Part shown: positions 50,706-60,116 of the stretch, one piece after another
Layout of the letters: every line of letters begins with the position of its first letter
How positions within the stretch are numbered: position 1 is the stretch's first letter
Origin: an uncultured Kordiimonas sp.
GTDB lineage: Bacteria; Pseudomonadota; Alphaproteobacteria; Sphingomonadales; Kordiimonadaceae
NCBI GenBank assembly: GCA_947503575.1
Contig: CANNDZ010000001.1
Location: forward strand, 1,054,001 to 1,118,000
Length of the DNA: 64,000 nucleotides
Direction: 5' to 3'
Made by a program: the position numbers and the translations under genes
The notes under the pieces: model-generated
What the model was told of the DNA's origin: nothing
The model's database searches: none
What the model saw: the letters and a program-made list of their open reading frames with translations, nothing else

Positions 50706-51026
50706 CTAAAATTGATATTTAGGTAAGTGGCTGCTAGCTTTTTGCTATGACTACAAATTTTTGGTATTTTCAATTCGCCATCTGGGGTGATCCGTGTCGT
50801 GGTGATGATATATGTTCATTTGGTACCGTAATCACAATATCGAAGAGTTGCTGTTCGAATACCGCAACTATTCTGTGCCATAATGCCTAGCGTGAAACAG
50901 ATATACTTAATGTGTTAACATGCTGTTTAAATCACGTAACTACTCACCTTGTTCCTCTTCAGCGCCTATGAGACAGATTTGAGATATTGTTAAGGGAGGA
51001 TTTTCGTCTCATCGTAATGACGTAAG
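50706..51026 (+). other. Gene-free spacer before the IS3 remnant
   Basis: About 320 bases with no frame that looks coding on either strand and no clear repeats. The left end of the decayed IS element should lie near 51000 but I see no convincing inverted repeat. Confidence 0.4.
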
Positions 51027-51829
51027 GAATGAAGATGAGAGCAAAATCAACAAGTTCAAAAAGCGGCGCCGAGAAGGCGGTCAAGTATATTCGCCGTGCG
51101 AGCCGGTGCAAGTTCAGTGCTGAAGAGAAAATCCGCATTGTGATCGAAGGCATGCGTGGCGAGAGCAGCATCGCGGATCTGTGCCGTCGGGAAGGCATCG
51201 CCTAAAGCCTCTATTATAGCTGGTCGAAAGAGTTCCTTGAGGCTGGCAAGAAGCGGCTTGCGGGCGATACGGAACGCGCCGCCACTACCGACGAAGTCAA
51301 AACTCGGAAGCGCGAGACACGCGACCTCAAGGAAGCGCTGGCTGAGAAGCTGCTTGAGAACCGTCTGCTCAAAAAAAGCATGATCGGGGATGGGGAAGAC
51401 CCCGCACGAGGTATGCAGGCGCTGAGAAGCGTGAGATCATTCGGCTGGTGGACGAAAGCCACCTGCCAGTCAAGCAGACACTGAAGATGTTGGGCGTATC
51501 GCGCCCGACATTCTATCGCTGGATGGACAGGCTGAAGACGGACGGCTCGGACGCACTGGATGACAAGCCATCAGCGCTAGGCCGGGTCTGGAACCGTATA
51601 CCAGAGAAGGTTCGACAGCAAGTCATCGACATGGCCCTTGAGCAGCCTGATCTGTCACCTCGCGAACTGGCGGTGCGCTTTACAGATACTTAGAGATATT
51701 TTGTCTCTGAGGCTAGTGTGTACCGCATGCTCAAGGAATAGGATCTGATCGCGAGCCCGAATTGGGTGGTGATCAGGGCTGCTGATGAGTTCCGGAACAA
51801 GACAACGGCACCCAACCAGATGTGGTAGC
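51027..51829 (+). pseudogene. Decayed IS3-family insertion sequence (OrfA/OrfB)
   Basis: The first frame (KFSAEEKIRIVIEGMRGES, then IADLCRREGIA) is an OrfA helix-turn-helix, broken by a TAA in place of the next codon (51203-51205). It continues as SLYYSWSKEFLEAGKKRLAG. After a frame change, OrfB follows (EIIRLVDESHLPVKQTLKML, VSRPTFYRWMDRLKT, VWNRIPEKVRQQVIDMALEQ) with stops at 51691-51693 and 51738-51740, ending at TAPNQMW before the DDE catalytic residues. The element is truncated and inactive. Confidence 0.8.
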
Positions 51830-51906
51830 TTATGGCCGCTTGAAGACATATGTGTCTTTCGGCCTCACACTTATTCACTAGTTTTACGGACAGACTAACT
51901 GCGTCT

Positions 51907-52230
51907 CTAATTCGAGATGCGCACTTCTCGTATCATCGTTCTGCGTATGACTTTTCCGTCTTTGATATAGTAAGTTGCCCACATACGTTTGTTGGGATCA
52001 TTGGGACTGCGGCTGATAATCCCAGAGACAACGAAGCCTGATCCATCGCGGAATTTAGTGGTGAAGACTGAAGTCAATCCGCTATCATCGATATCTAGGT
52101 CTTTGGACCAGCCTTCCAGTCGGTCAATAAAAAAATGAAGCCGGTCGATACCCCACTTGCCGAAACTTTCAATCGTGCGCTCGTCCGGCGTCCCAGGCCT
52201 AAAAATGTTAATCTGGTGAAAGCCATATTA
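51907..52230 (-). pseudogene. Fragment of an unidentified protein (about 107 codons)
   Basis: A minus-strand frame without a start codon (stop just upstream) reads GFHQINIFRPGTPDERTIES, WGIDRLHFFIDRLEGW, then TTKFRDGSGFVVSGIISRSP and YYIKDGKVIRRTMIREVRIS to TAG 51907-51909. Composition is protein-like and the C-terminal strands resemble an NTF2-like fold. The family is not certain. It follows the CpcT-like relic on the same strand. Confidence 0.4.
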
Positions 52231-52231
52231 G

Positions 52232-53058
52232 TTACATCCGGCAGATGGACGCCACTATTTTTGTTGGAAATTTTTCAAGGATTGTTCCTTCCGTGTCAAC
52301 GCGAGTGAATTCGCCCAACCATGTGCCCTCCATACTGCCGCTGATTGGCATGCTGCGCATAAGCTCCTCTCTGGAGTTTCGATCACCGTTCGCAAGCACT
52401 GGTTCTTTAGAAAGCCGATCAAATATCAGCCAGGAAAAGCCGTCAATCTCGCCCCTAATTGCACCGTCAAGTTGTTTGATAGAACGGTCCCGGTACTTCA
52501 TGCGATGCTTGTCAAGGATCATATCAAACTCTGCATAGACAGGGCTGCTTACTTCATGTTCGTACGTGCATTCATGTTTGCGCATACCGCCCTCGAATCG
52601 CTCGAGGTTCTCGTTCCATGTGAAAAATAGGTTACAGCGAGCTATGTGCTCGAATTGATCAGCACTCATAGCAGCGACCGCGTATAGGTCCAGTAAAGCT
52701 CTGTTATACGCCGGGCCACTTTTGAAAAACTGTTGATTGACGTGGGTTTCCTGAGAAGCCTCAACCCATTCGAGCGTCATCACGCGCTGTCTGTGCGCGA
52801 CATCGGGTGCTGAGTGTTTCGACTCTTCAAGGAACAGAACTTCTTGCCCCAGTGGCGAACCCGCCAGACAGATACACTCTGTGATCCCTCTCTGATCGCA
52901 CCATTTCGGGATAACCCGGCATCAAGCGACCACTGTTCAAATGCACTTAGCATTCGTTCGAAAACAGGCCTGTCCAATAGTCAGCAAACTTTTCTACTGT
53001 GCGGTTGCCATCATCAGCGGAAGCTGGCTGGCCATGCAGATAAAGCACCACCGGAAGC
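52232..53058 (-). pseudogene. Frameshifted CpcT/CpeT-like gene
   Basis: Protein-like sequence jumps between frames. VVLYLHGQPASADDG and VEKFADYWTGLFSNE (52950-53058) come first, then AFEQWSLDAGLSRNGAI, then QEVLFLEESKHSAPDVAHRQ and an intact frame from 52783 to 52232 (YNRALLDLYAVAAMSADQFE, FEGGMRKHECTYEHEVSSP). The order FADYWTG, RQRV, GGMRxxEC, DGAIRGEIDGFSW is like the CpcT/CpeT (DUF1001) family, which includes phycobilin lyases and relatives of unknown role. The 183-residue last part could still be translated. Family assignment is tentative. Confidence 0.45.
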
Positions 53059-53184
53059 CACTATGCCAATCAAGCTGCACGTTTTTGGTGTGATATGCTA
53101 TGCTGGGTATTCCTCATTTAGTTGGCTGGTTTCGCATGCGAAAGTCCTCAGGATGCAAGCGAGTTTGACCGCAGCGCCTAAGGT

Positions 53185-53919
53185 TCAAAGTGCATTCAGT
53201 TCAGACACAAGCATGTTGCCGAATTTCTCGAAATTGGGACGCATCCTTTCACTTGGGCCGGTTATGGATATGACCAGAGGGCGCGCGCTGATGGATGAGC
53301 TCACGGGAGCAGATATAGCAGTTGCGTCCGGGAATACTGCACCTACGGCAATATAGTAACCCCGGTCACGGCACTGCGAAGCATGCGCCAAAACAGTTTC
53401 AATCGGCTGGATTGTAGGGTCCACTAACTTTCTGTTTTCGGCTCTTCTATAGAGCGCGCGGATTTGCAAGGTGTTCAGGGTCGAAAGATACGCGGTTCCC
53501 ACACCAGTTCCCCACACTGAAAACCTCTGGCCAACTTCGGCCGTGAAAGAGATGGCTTGGTCGCTCTTTTCCACCTGTACCAGTTCGATCATTAAATCTT
53601 GGTAAGATACCAGTGTGACAGTCTCCCCTGTCACGTCTCGTAGCGTCTCGAGAAGCTCAAGCACGCTTGCTGGAAACAAGGACCCGTCAGCAATCCATGA
53701 TCCCAGTTCGGCGAATCGCGCAGTTGGGAAATAGCTGTTTGTGCGACGGTCCATCCCGAGCATGCCAAGGTCAGCGAGCGCTTTGAGGAGTGCAGCGCAG
53801 CTTGATCGCGGCGCGCCTATGCCATTGGCAAGCTCAATGGCTGTCATGGGTTTCCGATGTTTTTCAAACATTTCAAAAAGTTTGAAGGTGCGGAGAACAG
53901 AGCTGCTGATTGACGGCAT
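53185..53919 (-). CDS. IclR-family transcription regulator
   Basis: A 244-residue regulator with an N-terminal winged helix (about 5-65; VLRTFKLFEMFEKHRKPMTA, LANGIGAPRSSCAALLKALA) and an IclR effector domain (about 85-240; VSYQDLMIELVQVEKSDQAI, GVGTAYLSTLNTLQIRALY). It is divergent from the fused E1 gene, 99 bases away, the usual position of the specific regulator of a catabolic operon. The effector may be an intermediate of the pathway encoded by the genes at 54019-62532. Confidence 0.88.
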   Translation of the reverse strand: MPSISSSVLRTFKLFEMFEKHRKPMTAIELANGIGAPRSSCAALLKALADLGMLGMDRRTNSYFPTARFAELGSWIADGSLFPASVLELLETLRDVTGETVTLVSYQDLMIELVQVEKSDQAISFTAEVGQRFSVWGTGVGTAYLSTLNTLQIRALYRRAENRKLVDPTIQPIETVLAHASQCRDRGYYIAVGAVFPDATAISAPVSSSISARPLVISITGPSERMRPNFEKFGNMLVSELNAL

Positions 53920-54018
53920 GATTAAAATCCATAAATATAGTAATTATTCTGATATCATAGATTTCTTTGACTATTCAACAATTATTGTGGTTTGGTCAAG
54001 CCACTGGGGAGGACACGA

Positions 54019-56037
54019 ATGACACAGTTAGCTTCAATTGGCAGAAGCGCCGCGATTGGCATTTACGAGACGATGGTTCGTATCGCGGCTTGTGATCAGG
54101 GAATTCAAAAAGGTCTGGCTGCCGGCGAATTACAGTTTCAATATTATCCCGCAGGTGGGCAGGAGGCGATTGCCGCTACCATCGGGGCGTTGCTGGATGA
54201 AGGTGATCGGTCGGTAACGACCTATCGCGTCATTCATGACATTGTCGCCAAGGGCACACCGGTTTCTGAAATTTTTGCTGAAATGTATGGCAAGGCCACC
54301 GGTTGTTCAAAGGGTAAGGGTGGCCCTATGCACCTCTCGGACCCAAAGTCTGGCCTAATGGTGACAACTGGAATTGTTGGCGCTGGCGCACCAATTGCAA
54401 ACGGCTTAGGTCTCGCTGCTCAGCTCAAGGGCACAGGTAAAGTAACTGTATGTAGTTTTGGCGATGGAGCTGCAAACATTGGCGCCGTTCATGAAGCACT
54501 CAACATGGCGGCCCTATGGAAACTGCCTGTCGTCTTTGTTTGCCAGAACAATCTGTATGCCGAATATACGTCATTTAAAGAGTCAACCTCGTCTTCTTCA
54601 ATTGCCGACCGGGCACAAGGATACGGCATGGCTGGTGAAGAGTGTGATGGCTGTGATCCGGTCAGTGTTTATGAAGCAGCAGGCCGCGCGATTGATCGGG
54701 CGAGGACGGGCCACGGCCCTACACTCCTCGAATGCATAGCGCCGCGACTGCAAGGGCATGCGTTTGGATCAGAGCAAACACATATGGATCAGGCGCAGCT
54801 GGAGCGTGACATCGAGAACGCGCCACTTGTTACGGTGCGTAAACGGTTGTTAGAGGAAGGTCTTGCATCTGAAGAACAGTTAGCTGTGATCGAGAAAACT
54901 GCAGCAGAAGAGGTGGCAGCCGCCCAGGCTTTTGCGGCCAAGAGCGTTGATCTTGACTCTTCGGAACTCTACACAGAAATTTTTGCGGACGACTCATTGT
55001 TGCCTGAAGGTCCCGGGTCAGGCGGTGTACGGATCGAAGACCCTAAGCCGTCCAATACGACCAAAATGATGTTTGGCGAAGCCGTAAACAATGCGTTGGA
55101 TACCGCACTGGCATCCGACCCGAGTGTCTTTCTGTTGGGTGAGGACATTATGGACCCCGCCGGGGGCATTGTTAAGGCGACTTACGGCTTATCGACCAAG
55201 CATGGACTTGACCGTGTCCGAGGCACGCCAATTTCTGAGCAGGCAATAGTTGGCGCTGCAATTGGCGCCTCGCTCGAAGGCATGAAGCCTGTGGCGGAAA
55301 TCATGGTCTGTGATTTTGCGATGGTCTGCATGGATCAGATTGCCAACCACGCAGCGAAACTAAGATATATGTCCGGCGGGCGCACTAGCGTACCCATCAC
55401 AATTCGTATGATGAGCGCCGGAAATGTTGGAAGTTTTGGTGCACAGCACTCCCAAAGTCTGGAGAGCTGGTTTGCCCACACGCCTGGCCTGAAAGTGGTG
55501 GCTCCGTCGACGGCGTTTGACGCCAAGGGTCTTCTCCTATCCTGCATCCAAGACCCCGACCCCTGCATCTCCCTGGAAGCCATGCGTTGCTTTTTTGTGC
55601 CGGGCGATGTTGGCGAAGGCGACTATCGGGTTCCAATTGGCAAGGCTGCCGTTCGACAGTCAGGAACTGACGTTACTTTGATTTCTTACAGTTGGGGCAT
55701 GCAGGAGATTCAGGCTGCGGCTCAAACTCTGGCCGGGGAAGGCGTATCTGCGGAGGTTATCGACCTGCGAACAATTGTCCCCCTGGACCTCGAGGCAGTT
55801 CTGTCCTCAGTGCGGAAAACGGGTAGGGCAATTGTTGTGCACCCGGCAGTCGAATTTTGTGGCTTCGGCGCGGAACTTTCTTCCAAAATTCACGAAAACC
55901 TCTTTGCAGAGTTGAAGGCGCCAGTTGCACGCCTCGGTGCACGCTATACCCCTATCCCTTTTAATCAGACCCTGGAAAACCTGCACTTCCCCAATGCGGC
56001 TGGCGTATTGGAAAAAGCCCGGTCGATGCTGGCTTGA
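54019..56037 (+). CDS. Fused E1 alpha-beta 2-oxo acid (pyruvate/acetoin-type) dehydrogenase
   Basis: A 672-residue ThDP enzyme combining both E1 subunits. The alpha part (about 1-330) has the ThDP motif FGDGAANIGAVHEALNMAAL ... CQNN and GKATGCSKGKGGPMH. The beta part (about 345-672) has FGEAVNNALDTAL, LLGEDIMDPAGGIVKATYGL, GTPISEQAIVGAAIGAS and the C-terminal transketolase domain. It would oxidatively decarboxylate a 2-oxo acid or split an acyloin, passing the acyl group to a lipoyl protein encoded 24 bases downstream. ATG 54019 has GGGAGGA upstream; a longer frame at 53992 is not needed. E2 and E3 genes are absent. Confidence 0.9.
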   Translation: MTQLASIGRSAAIGIYETMVRIAACDQGIQKGLAAGELQFQYYPAGGQEAIAATIGALLDEGDRSVTTYRVIHDIVAKGTPVSEIFAEMYGKATGCSKGKGGPMHLSDPKSGLMVTTGIVGAGAPIANGLGLAAQLKGTGKVTVCSFGDGAANIGAVHEALNMAALWKLPVVFVCQNNLYAEYTSFKESTSSSSIADRAQGYGMAGEECDGCDPVSVYEAAGRAIDRARTGHGPTLLECIAPRLQGHAFGSEQTHMDQAQLERDIENAPLVTVRKRLLEEGLASEEQLAVIEKTAAEEVAAAQAFAAKSVDLDSSELYTEIFADDSLLPEGPGSGGVRIEDPKPSNTTKMMFGEAVNNALDTALASDPSVFLLGEDIMDPAGGIVKATYGLSTKHGLDRVRGTPISEQAIVGAAIGASLEGMKPVAEIMVCDFAMVCMDQIANHAAKLRYMSGGRTSVPITIRMMSAGNVGSFGAQHSQSLESWFAHTPGLKVVAPSTAFDAKGLLLSCIQDPDPCISLEAMRCFFVPGDVGEGDYRVPIGKAAVRQSGTDVTLISYSWGMQEIQAAAQTLAGEGVSAEVIDLRTIVPLDLEAVLSSVRKTGRAIVVHPAVEFCGFGAELSSKIHENLFAELKAPVARLGARYTPIPFNQTLENLHFPNAAGVLEKARSMLA

Positions 56038-56061
56038 GATGAGTAGATCAGAGGAATCCCC

Positions 56062-56298
56062 GTGGCAAAAATGACGCTGAAGATACCTAAGGGCGCTGTC
56101 TCAATGCAGGAGGGTACCATTGTTGAGTGGCTGGTTGCTGACGGAGACAAGGTTAGTGTTGGTCAGCATATCTACGATATCGAGACCGAGAAAAGCACCA
56201 TAGAAATTGAATCGCCTTTTGAAGGCACCATCAAAATTTTGGTACCAGCGGGAGAGACGTTGGCTGTCGGTCATCCGGTTGCTGAAATCTATACGTGA
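56062..56298 (+). CDS. Stand-alone lipoyl-domain protein
   Basis: A 78-residue biotin/lipoyl attachment domain: MTLKIPKGAVSMQEGTIVEW, DIETEKSTIEIESPFEG with the modified lysine K44, and AGETLAVGHPVAEIY. It lacks the acyltransferase core of a normal E2. It starts at GTG 56062 with AGGAA upstream. It probably carries the acyl group or electrons from the preceding E1 to an acyltransferase elsewhere in the genome, or works as in glycine cleavage H-type systems. Confidence 0.9.
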   Translation: MAKMTLKIPKGAVSMQEGTIVEWLVADGDKVSVGQHIYDIETEKSTIEIESPFEGTIKILVPAGETLAVGHPVAEIYT

Positions 56299-56342
56299 GC
56301 ACCGCACGCGGGTCTCGCGCCACTAAACGGAGGGAATTAAAA

Positions 56343-58601
56343 ATGGCCAAGAAATCTTCAAAAAGAGCACTTACATCTGTGTTGCTTGCATTAACGGCGA
56401 TCACGGGCTCGGCGGTTGGGCAAGAGCAATCTGACGAAGAATTTGCTCTAGAAACGATTGTCGTAACGGCCGAACGCCGAGAATCTACCCTTCAGGATAC
56501 GCCTATTGCAATCTCCGCTATTGGCGGCGATCAGTTAAGAAATTCGGTTATTTTTGACACAGAGACTATTGCAGCCTCGATCCCAGGATTGATCGTGCAG
56601 CGCGATGTGGTCGGCAAAGCCGTTATTCGCGGTATTGGCAACGAGAATTTCACCGTTGGCGGTGACCCTGGCGTTGCTATCTATGCGGATGGGTCTTATG
56701 TCGCCCGGTCCAACGCGGCAATTTTCGACTTCTTTGATGTTGAGAGAATTGAAGTGCTGCGGGGCCCCCAGGCAACACTTTACGGGCGTAATGCCATTGG
56801 TGGCGTGATCAATCTGGTTTCAAAGGCGCCGACTGAAGAATTCGAAGGTTATGTCAACGCAACTTACGGAAACTTTGACGCCATCCGCCTTGAAGGGGCG
56901 GTATCTGGTGCCGTAGCTGACAACGTGCGCGTACGATTGGCCGGCCTATATTCCAAACGCGATGGCTTCACAGAAAATATCCAGCCGGGCGTAGAAAGCC
57001 GCGGCCTCGATGAGCTTGACGACAAAGACTTGTTCGCCATCCGTGGTCGTATTGACATTGATTTGTCAGACAATTTGACCCTTGAGCTAATTGGGGACAT
57101 TTACCGCGACGATTCAAACCCTCCCCCATTCTTTTATCCTGAAGGGTCTCCGTTCGTGGGTCCAGGCAGTGTGCTGCCGTCAAACATCAGAACTGTTTCA
57201 CAGGGCCTGGAAACTGAGGTGCCGGGCATTACCGATATACCCGGAGTAGAAGAGCCGGAACTGGAGCAGTCCAGCATTACCGGTCGTTTGACCTGGGAAA
57301 CCGATGTAGCCACAGTTGTTGCCACAAGCTCTTACCGCGATACGGGATTTGAATGGGTTAACGATGGCGACGGCTTTTCTGATTTCCTGGTGGTCTATTT
57401 CCAGCGAGACGCGTCTGAGTCTTTCACTCAGGACATTCAAATCACATCGAATAATGATGGGCCTTTCCAGTGGATCGTTGGCGGGACCTATTTCACTGAA
57501 GACTCAGATGGCTTATACGCCATTCCACTGGGCCCGGCATTCGGAGCAACCACCATTGTTTATCAAGGCACCAATGAAACGGATGCCTACGGTGTGTTTG
57601 TCGAAGGCAAGTATACCTTTGGTGACTTAGCCTTCACTGCAGGTATTCGATACTCAGATGAAACCAAAGATTCGACGTTGAACTTTGGCCAATCAGCACC
57701 TTTTGGGGCTGCTGTGCCCTTCGATCAAGTTGGCACAGTGCCAGGAGGATTATTGATTTCCACCGTTCCACCGCGCTTTGAGAATGATGCGATTACGCCA
57801 AGGTTTGTGCTGGACTATAACCTAAATGAAACAACCCTTTTTTACGCATCAGCAACGCGAGGCTTCAAGTCAGGCGGGTTCAGCTTGCTTGACTTTCCGG
57901 TAAATTCCTTTGAGCCCGAATTCGTTTGGGCATTTGAGGTCGGATCTAAATCCCGTCTGTTCGACAATCGTTTGGAGTTGAATACAGCGGCCTTCTACTA
58001 CGACTATACAGACCAACAGCTTAGCCAAGTAACGAACCTTGCGACGCAAACCACCAACGCTGGTTCCTCAACCATTTGGGGGTTTGAACTTGAGTTTCGT
58101 GCACTGGTAACCGCCAACTTTCAAATTGACGGTAACTTTGCTTACCTGGATACAGAGTTCGACCTGTTCTGTACGTTAGATTCCCGCGATACGTCTCGCC
58201 CAATCAATACGCAAAACTGTCCCAACACACCAAACCTGGCAGGGAACAGGTTGCCACGGTCTCCCGACGTGACAGCTAACCTTGCAGCCAGCTACTTCCA
58301 TGACTTTGGAAATGGCACCGAAGGCGTGTTGCGAACAGAGTGGCAATACACTGGGCACCAGTTCTTCTCGGTGTTTAATAGAGACAATATTGCTCAAGAT
58401 GGATACAGTGTCCTTAACGTGAGTGGTGGCGTCACATTCGACAGTGGGCGTTGGGGCATCCGTGCTTGGGCCCGGAACCTTACAAACACCGACTATTTCA
58501 CCAATCTATTCGAGTCAGGTGTAATTACTGGTTTTGCCTTGCCGCAGGGGTTTGTTGCGCCGCCAAGAACATATGGCCTGACCGTCAGTACCAACTTTTA
58601 A
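56343..58601 (+). CDS. TonB-dependent receptor of the catabolic operon
   Basis: A 752-residue receptor from ATG 56343 (GGAGGGAA upstream). A signal peptide ends near SAVGQEQS; the TonB-box-like stretch ETIVVTAERRESTLQDTPIA and the plug follow, with VERIEVLRGPQATLYGRNAI in the plug. The beta barrel ends RTYGLTVSTNF. The ETIVVTAERR form is frequent in receptors of sphingomonad-like catabolic clusters. It lies between the lipoyl gene and the hydrolase, so it likely imports the substrate of this pathway. Confidence 0.9.
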   Translation: MAKKSSKRALTSVLLALTAITGSAVGQEQSDEEFALETIVVTAERRESTLQDTPIAISAIGGDQLRNSVIFDTETIAASIPGLIVQRDVVGKAVIRGIGNENFTVGGDPGVAIYADGSYVARSNAAIFDFFDVERIEVLRGPQATLYGRNAIGGVINLVSKAPTEEFEGYVNATYGNFDAIRLEGAVSGAVADNVRVRLAGLYSKRDGFTENIQPGVESRGLDELDDKDLFAIRGRIDIDLSDNLTLELIGDIYRDDSNPPPFFYPEGSPFVGPGSVLPSNIRTVSQGLETEVPGITDIPGVEEPELEQSSITGRLTWETDVATVVATSSYRDTGFEWVNDGDGFSDFLVVYFQRDASESFTQDIQITSNNDGPFQWIVGGTYFTEDSDGLYAIPLGPAFGATTIVYQGTNETDAYGVFVEGKYTFGDLAFTAGIRYSDETKDSTLNFGQSAPFGAAVPFDQVGTVPGGLLISTVPPRFENDAITPRFVLDYNLNETTLFYASATRGFKSGGFSLLDFPVNSFEPEFVWAFEVGSKSRLFDNRLELNTAAFYYDYTDQQLSQVTNLATQTTNAGSSTIWGFELEFRALVTANFQIDGNFAYLDTEFDLFCTLDSRDTSRPINTQNCPNTPNLAGNRLPRSPDVTANLAASYFHDFGNGTEGVLRTEWQYTGHQFFSVFNRDNIAQDGYSVLNVSGGVTFDSGRWGIRAWARNLTNTDYFTNLFESGVITGFALPQGFVAPPRTYGLTVSTNF

Positions 58602-58611
58602 GGTGGCGATA

Positions 58612-59421
58612 ATGGCTTATGTGGAACTTAGCGATGGCACGCCGATTTACTATTGGCGAAGGGGGTCTGGACCAATCCTCGTTTTGCTGCACGGATTGAT
58701 GTTGAATGTCGATGATTTCTGGACGAAAAACCTAGGCCCGTTGTCGGGATCTTGCGAGGTGATCGCCATTGATCATCGAAGCCATGGCATGTCGGGTAAG
58801 CCGCGAGGAGAGCATTCAATTAGCCAGTGTGCACGGGACCTGAAAGAGGTTATGGACGCGCTGGGTGTTCAAGACGCGACTCTGGCCGGTGTTGCGTTTG
58901 GGGCCATGGTTGCATTCGAGTACAGAAGGCAGTTTGGTAATCAACATCTGTCAAAGCTTGCGATCATTGAGGCTCAGGTTCGACTGACCAATGATGACGG
59001 GTGGGCCCATCCAACTTTTGGCGATTTCCCTGCTGAAGCCGGCCAGGGATTTATTGAGGGGTGCAAACACAGTCGAGAGCCGCTTACAAGTTTCTTAGCC
59101 GGGGCGTTTGGGTCGCCCATTCCAGATCAAGACATGGCCCGAATGCAAGCCGCCGCGTGGCTGACCCCAACTGACGCAGCGACTTCATACGTGCAGGATA
59201 TGATCAACGCTGACTATAGAGCTGATCTGGAAAGCATCGATTTGCCGACATTGCTGATGTACGGGCGCAAAAATAATGTGCCCATTCCTTCCGAGCTTGG
59301 GGCTTGGATAGCTGAACAAATCCAGGGGAGTCGCTTGGAGCTGTTTATGGACAGTGGCCATTCACCCTTCTGGGAGGAACCAGATAAGTTCAATAAAATA
59401 TTGCTGGATTTTGTTGGATAG
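58612..59421 (+). CDS. Alpha/beta-fold hydrolase
   Basis: A 269-residue hydrolase from ATG 58612, ten bases after the receptor's stop. Motifs: LVLLHGLMLN (oxyanion loop) and IDHRSHGMSGKPRG. The nucleophile position reads GVAFGAMVAF: alanine replaces the usual serine in the G-x-S-x-G elbow (GVAFG). A histidine is in MDSGHSPFWEEP near the C-terminus. Whether it is catalytic by another residue or a non-canonical enzyme (such as cofactor-free dioxygenase-like hydrolases) is unclear. It is expected to act on a carbon-carbon or ester bond in the pathway. Confidence 0.82.
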   Translation: MAYVELSDGTPIYYWRRGSGPILVLLHGLMLNVDDFWTKNLGPLSGSCEVIAIDHRSHGMSGKPRGEHSISQCARDLKEVMDALGVQDATLAGVAFGAMVAFEYRRQFGNQHLSKLAIIEAQVRLTNDDGWAHPTFGDFPAEAGQGFIEGCKHSREPLTSFLAGAFGSPIPDQDMARMQAAAWLTPTDAATSYVQDMINADYRADLESIDLPTLLMYGRKNNVPIPSELGAWIAEQIQGSRLELFMDSGHSPFWEEPDKFNKILLDFVG

Positions 59422-59433
59422 CGAGAACTGAAC

Positions 59434-60075
59434 ATGTTGGAAAAAGCGTATTTGATCATCCGCGCAACGGCCCCTGCCGATGTCTTTTGGGAGTTCTGTA
59501 AAAGTGTTGAGACCAAGTGTGTGCACCTCGTCGCTTCGCAGCCCGTGCATAAAGTGTCTGTTTTGGAACCGGGGTCTGTCCCGAAGCATACCTGGATAGG
59601 ACTTTTCGATAGTCGTGCGGACGCAAGAAAATTCTGGAGCGAGCTGGAAACTGCGCAAATTGCAAAAGCAGATGCATCATTAGTGATGATAGCCAGTGCG
59701 GTGCCAGAAACAGGTTTGGGTAACGATTTTATCCCCACCAAGGCCAATGTGGATGCAGGTACAGCCCAGCCGCCAACATTGATGATTATTGAGGGTTCAG
59801 CCAAAAACCAAGATGCAATGGATCAGTACCGCGACATCATTCTGCCGATGATGAAAAAGTTACAAGCCTATTACATCGTTTTTGAGCTTGGCGGCAGTAT
59901 TGAAGTCCTGAGTGGTGAATGGGATGAAGCCATTTTTGCCATCAGCCGTTGGCCTACCGCGGATGCAGCCAGGCGATTCTGGCTAGACGAGACATACCAG
60001 AAAAAAGCTATCCCTCTCAGACTGGGTCACAGTACGTTCCAAGTTGTAACGCTGCAAGGCGAGCCGGATGACTGA
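59434..60075 (+). CDS. Protein with two DUF1330/EthD-like alpha-beta barrel domains
   Basis: A 213-residue protein whose two halves look alike: each contains a beta-rich ferredoxin-like unit ending in an aromatic-rich helix (IGLFDSRADARKFWSELETA and FAISRWPTADAARRFWLDET). This pattern is usual in DUF1330/EthD-type dimeric alpha-beta barrel proteins. Such domains act as small-molecule binding or isomerase-like accessories. ATG 59434, 12 bases after the hydrolase. Confidence 0.65.
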   Translation: MLEKAYLIIRATAPADVFWEFCKSVETKCVHLVASQPVHKVSVLEPGSVPKHTWIGLFDSRADARKFWSELETAQIAKADASLVMIASAVPETGLGNDFIPTKANVDAGTAQPPTLMIIEGSAKNQDAMDQYRDIILPMMKKLQAYYIVFELGGSIEVLSGEWDEAIFAISRWPTADAARRFWLDETYQKKAIPLRLGHSTFQVVTLQGEPDD

Positions 60076-60116
60076 TAGTGCCCAGTTGCAATTCATAGCC
60101 GGGGTTGAGGTGTGTA

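Noticed and set aside
52814-53356. 180-codon plus-strand frame
   Set aside because: It overlaps the IclR gene and the CpcT-like relic, both with clear protein signals on the minus strand; its own sequence shows no family pattern.
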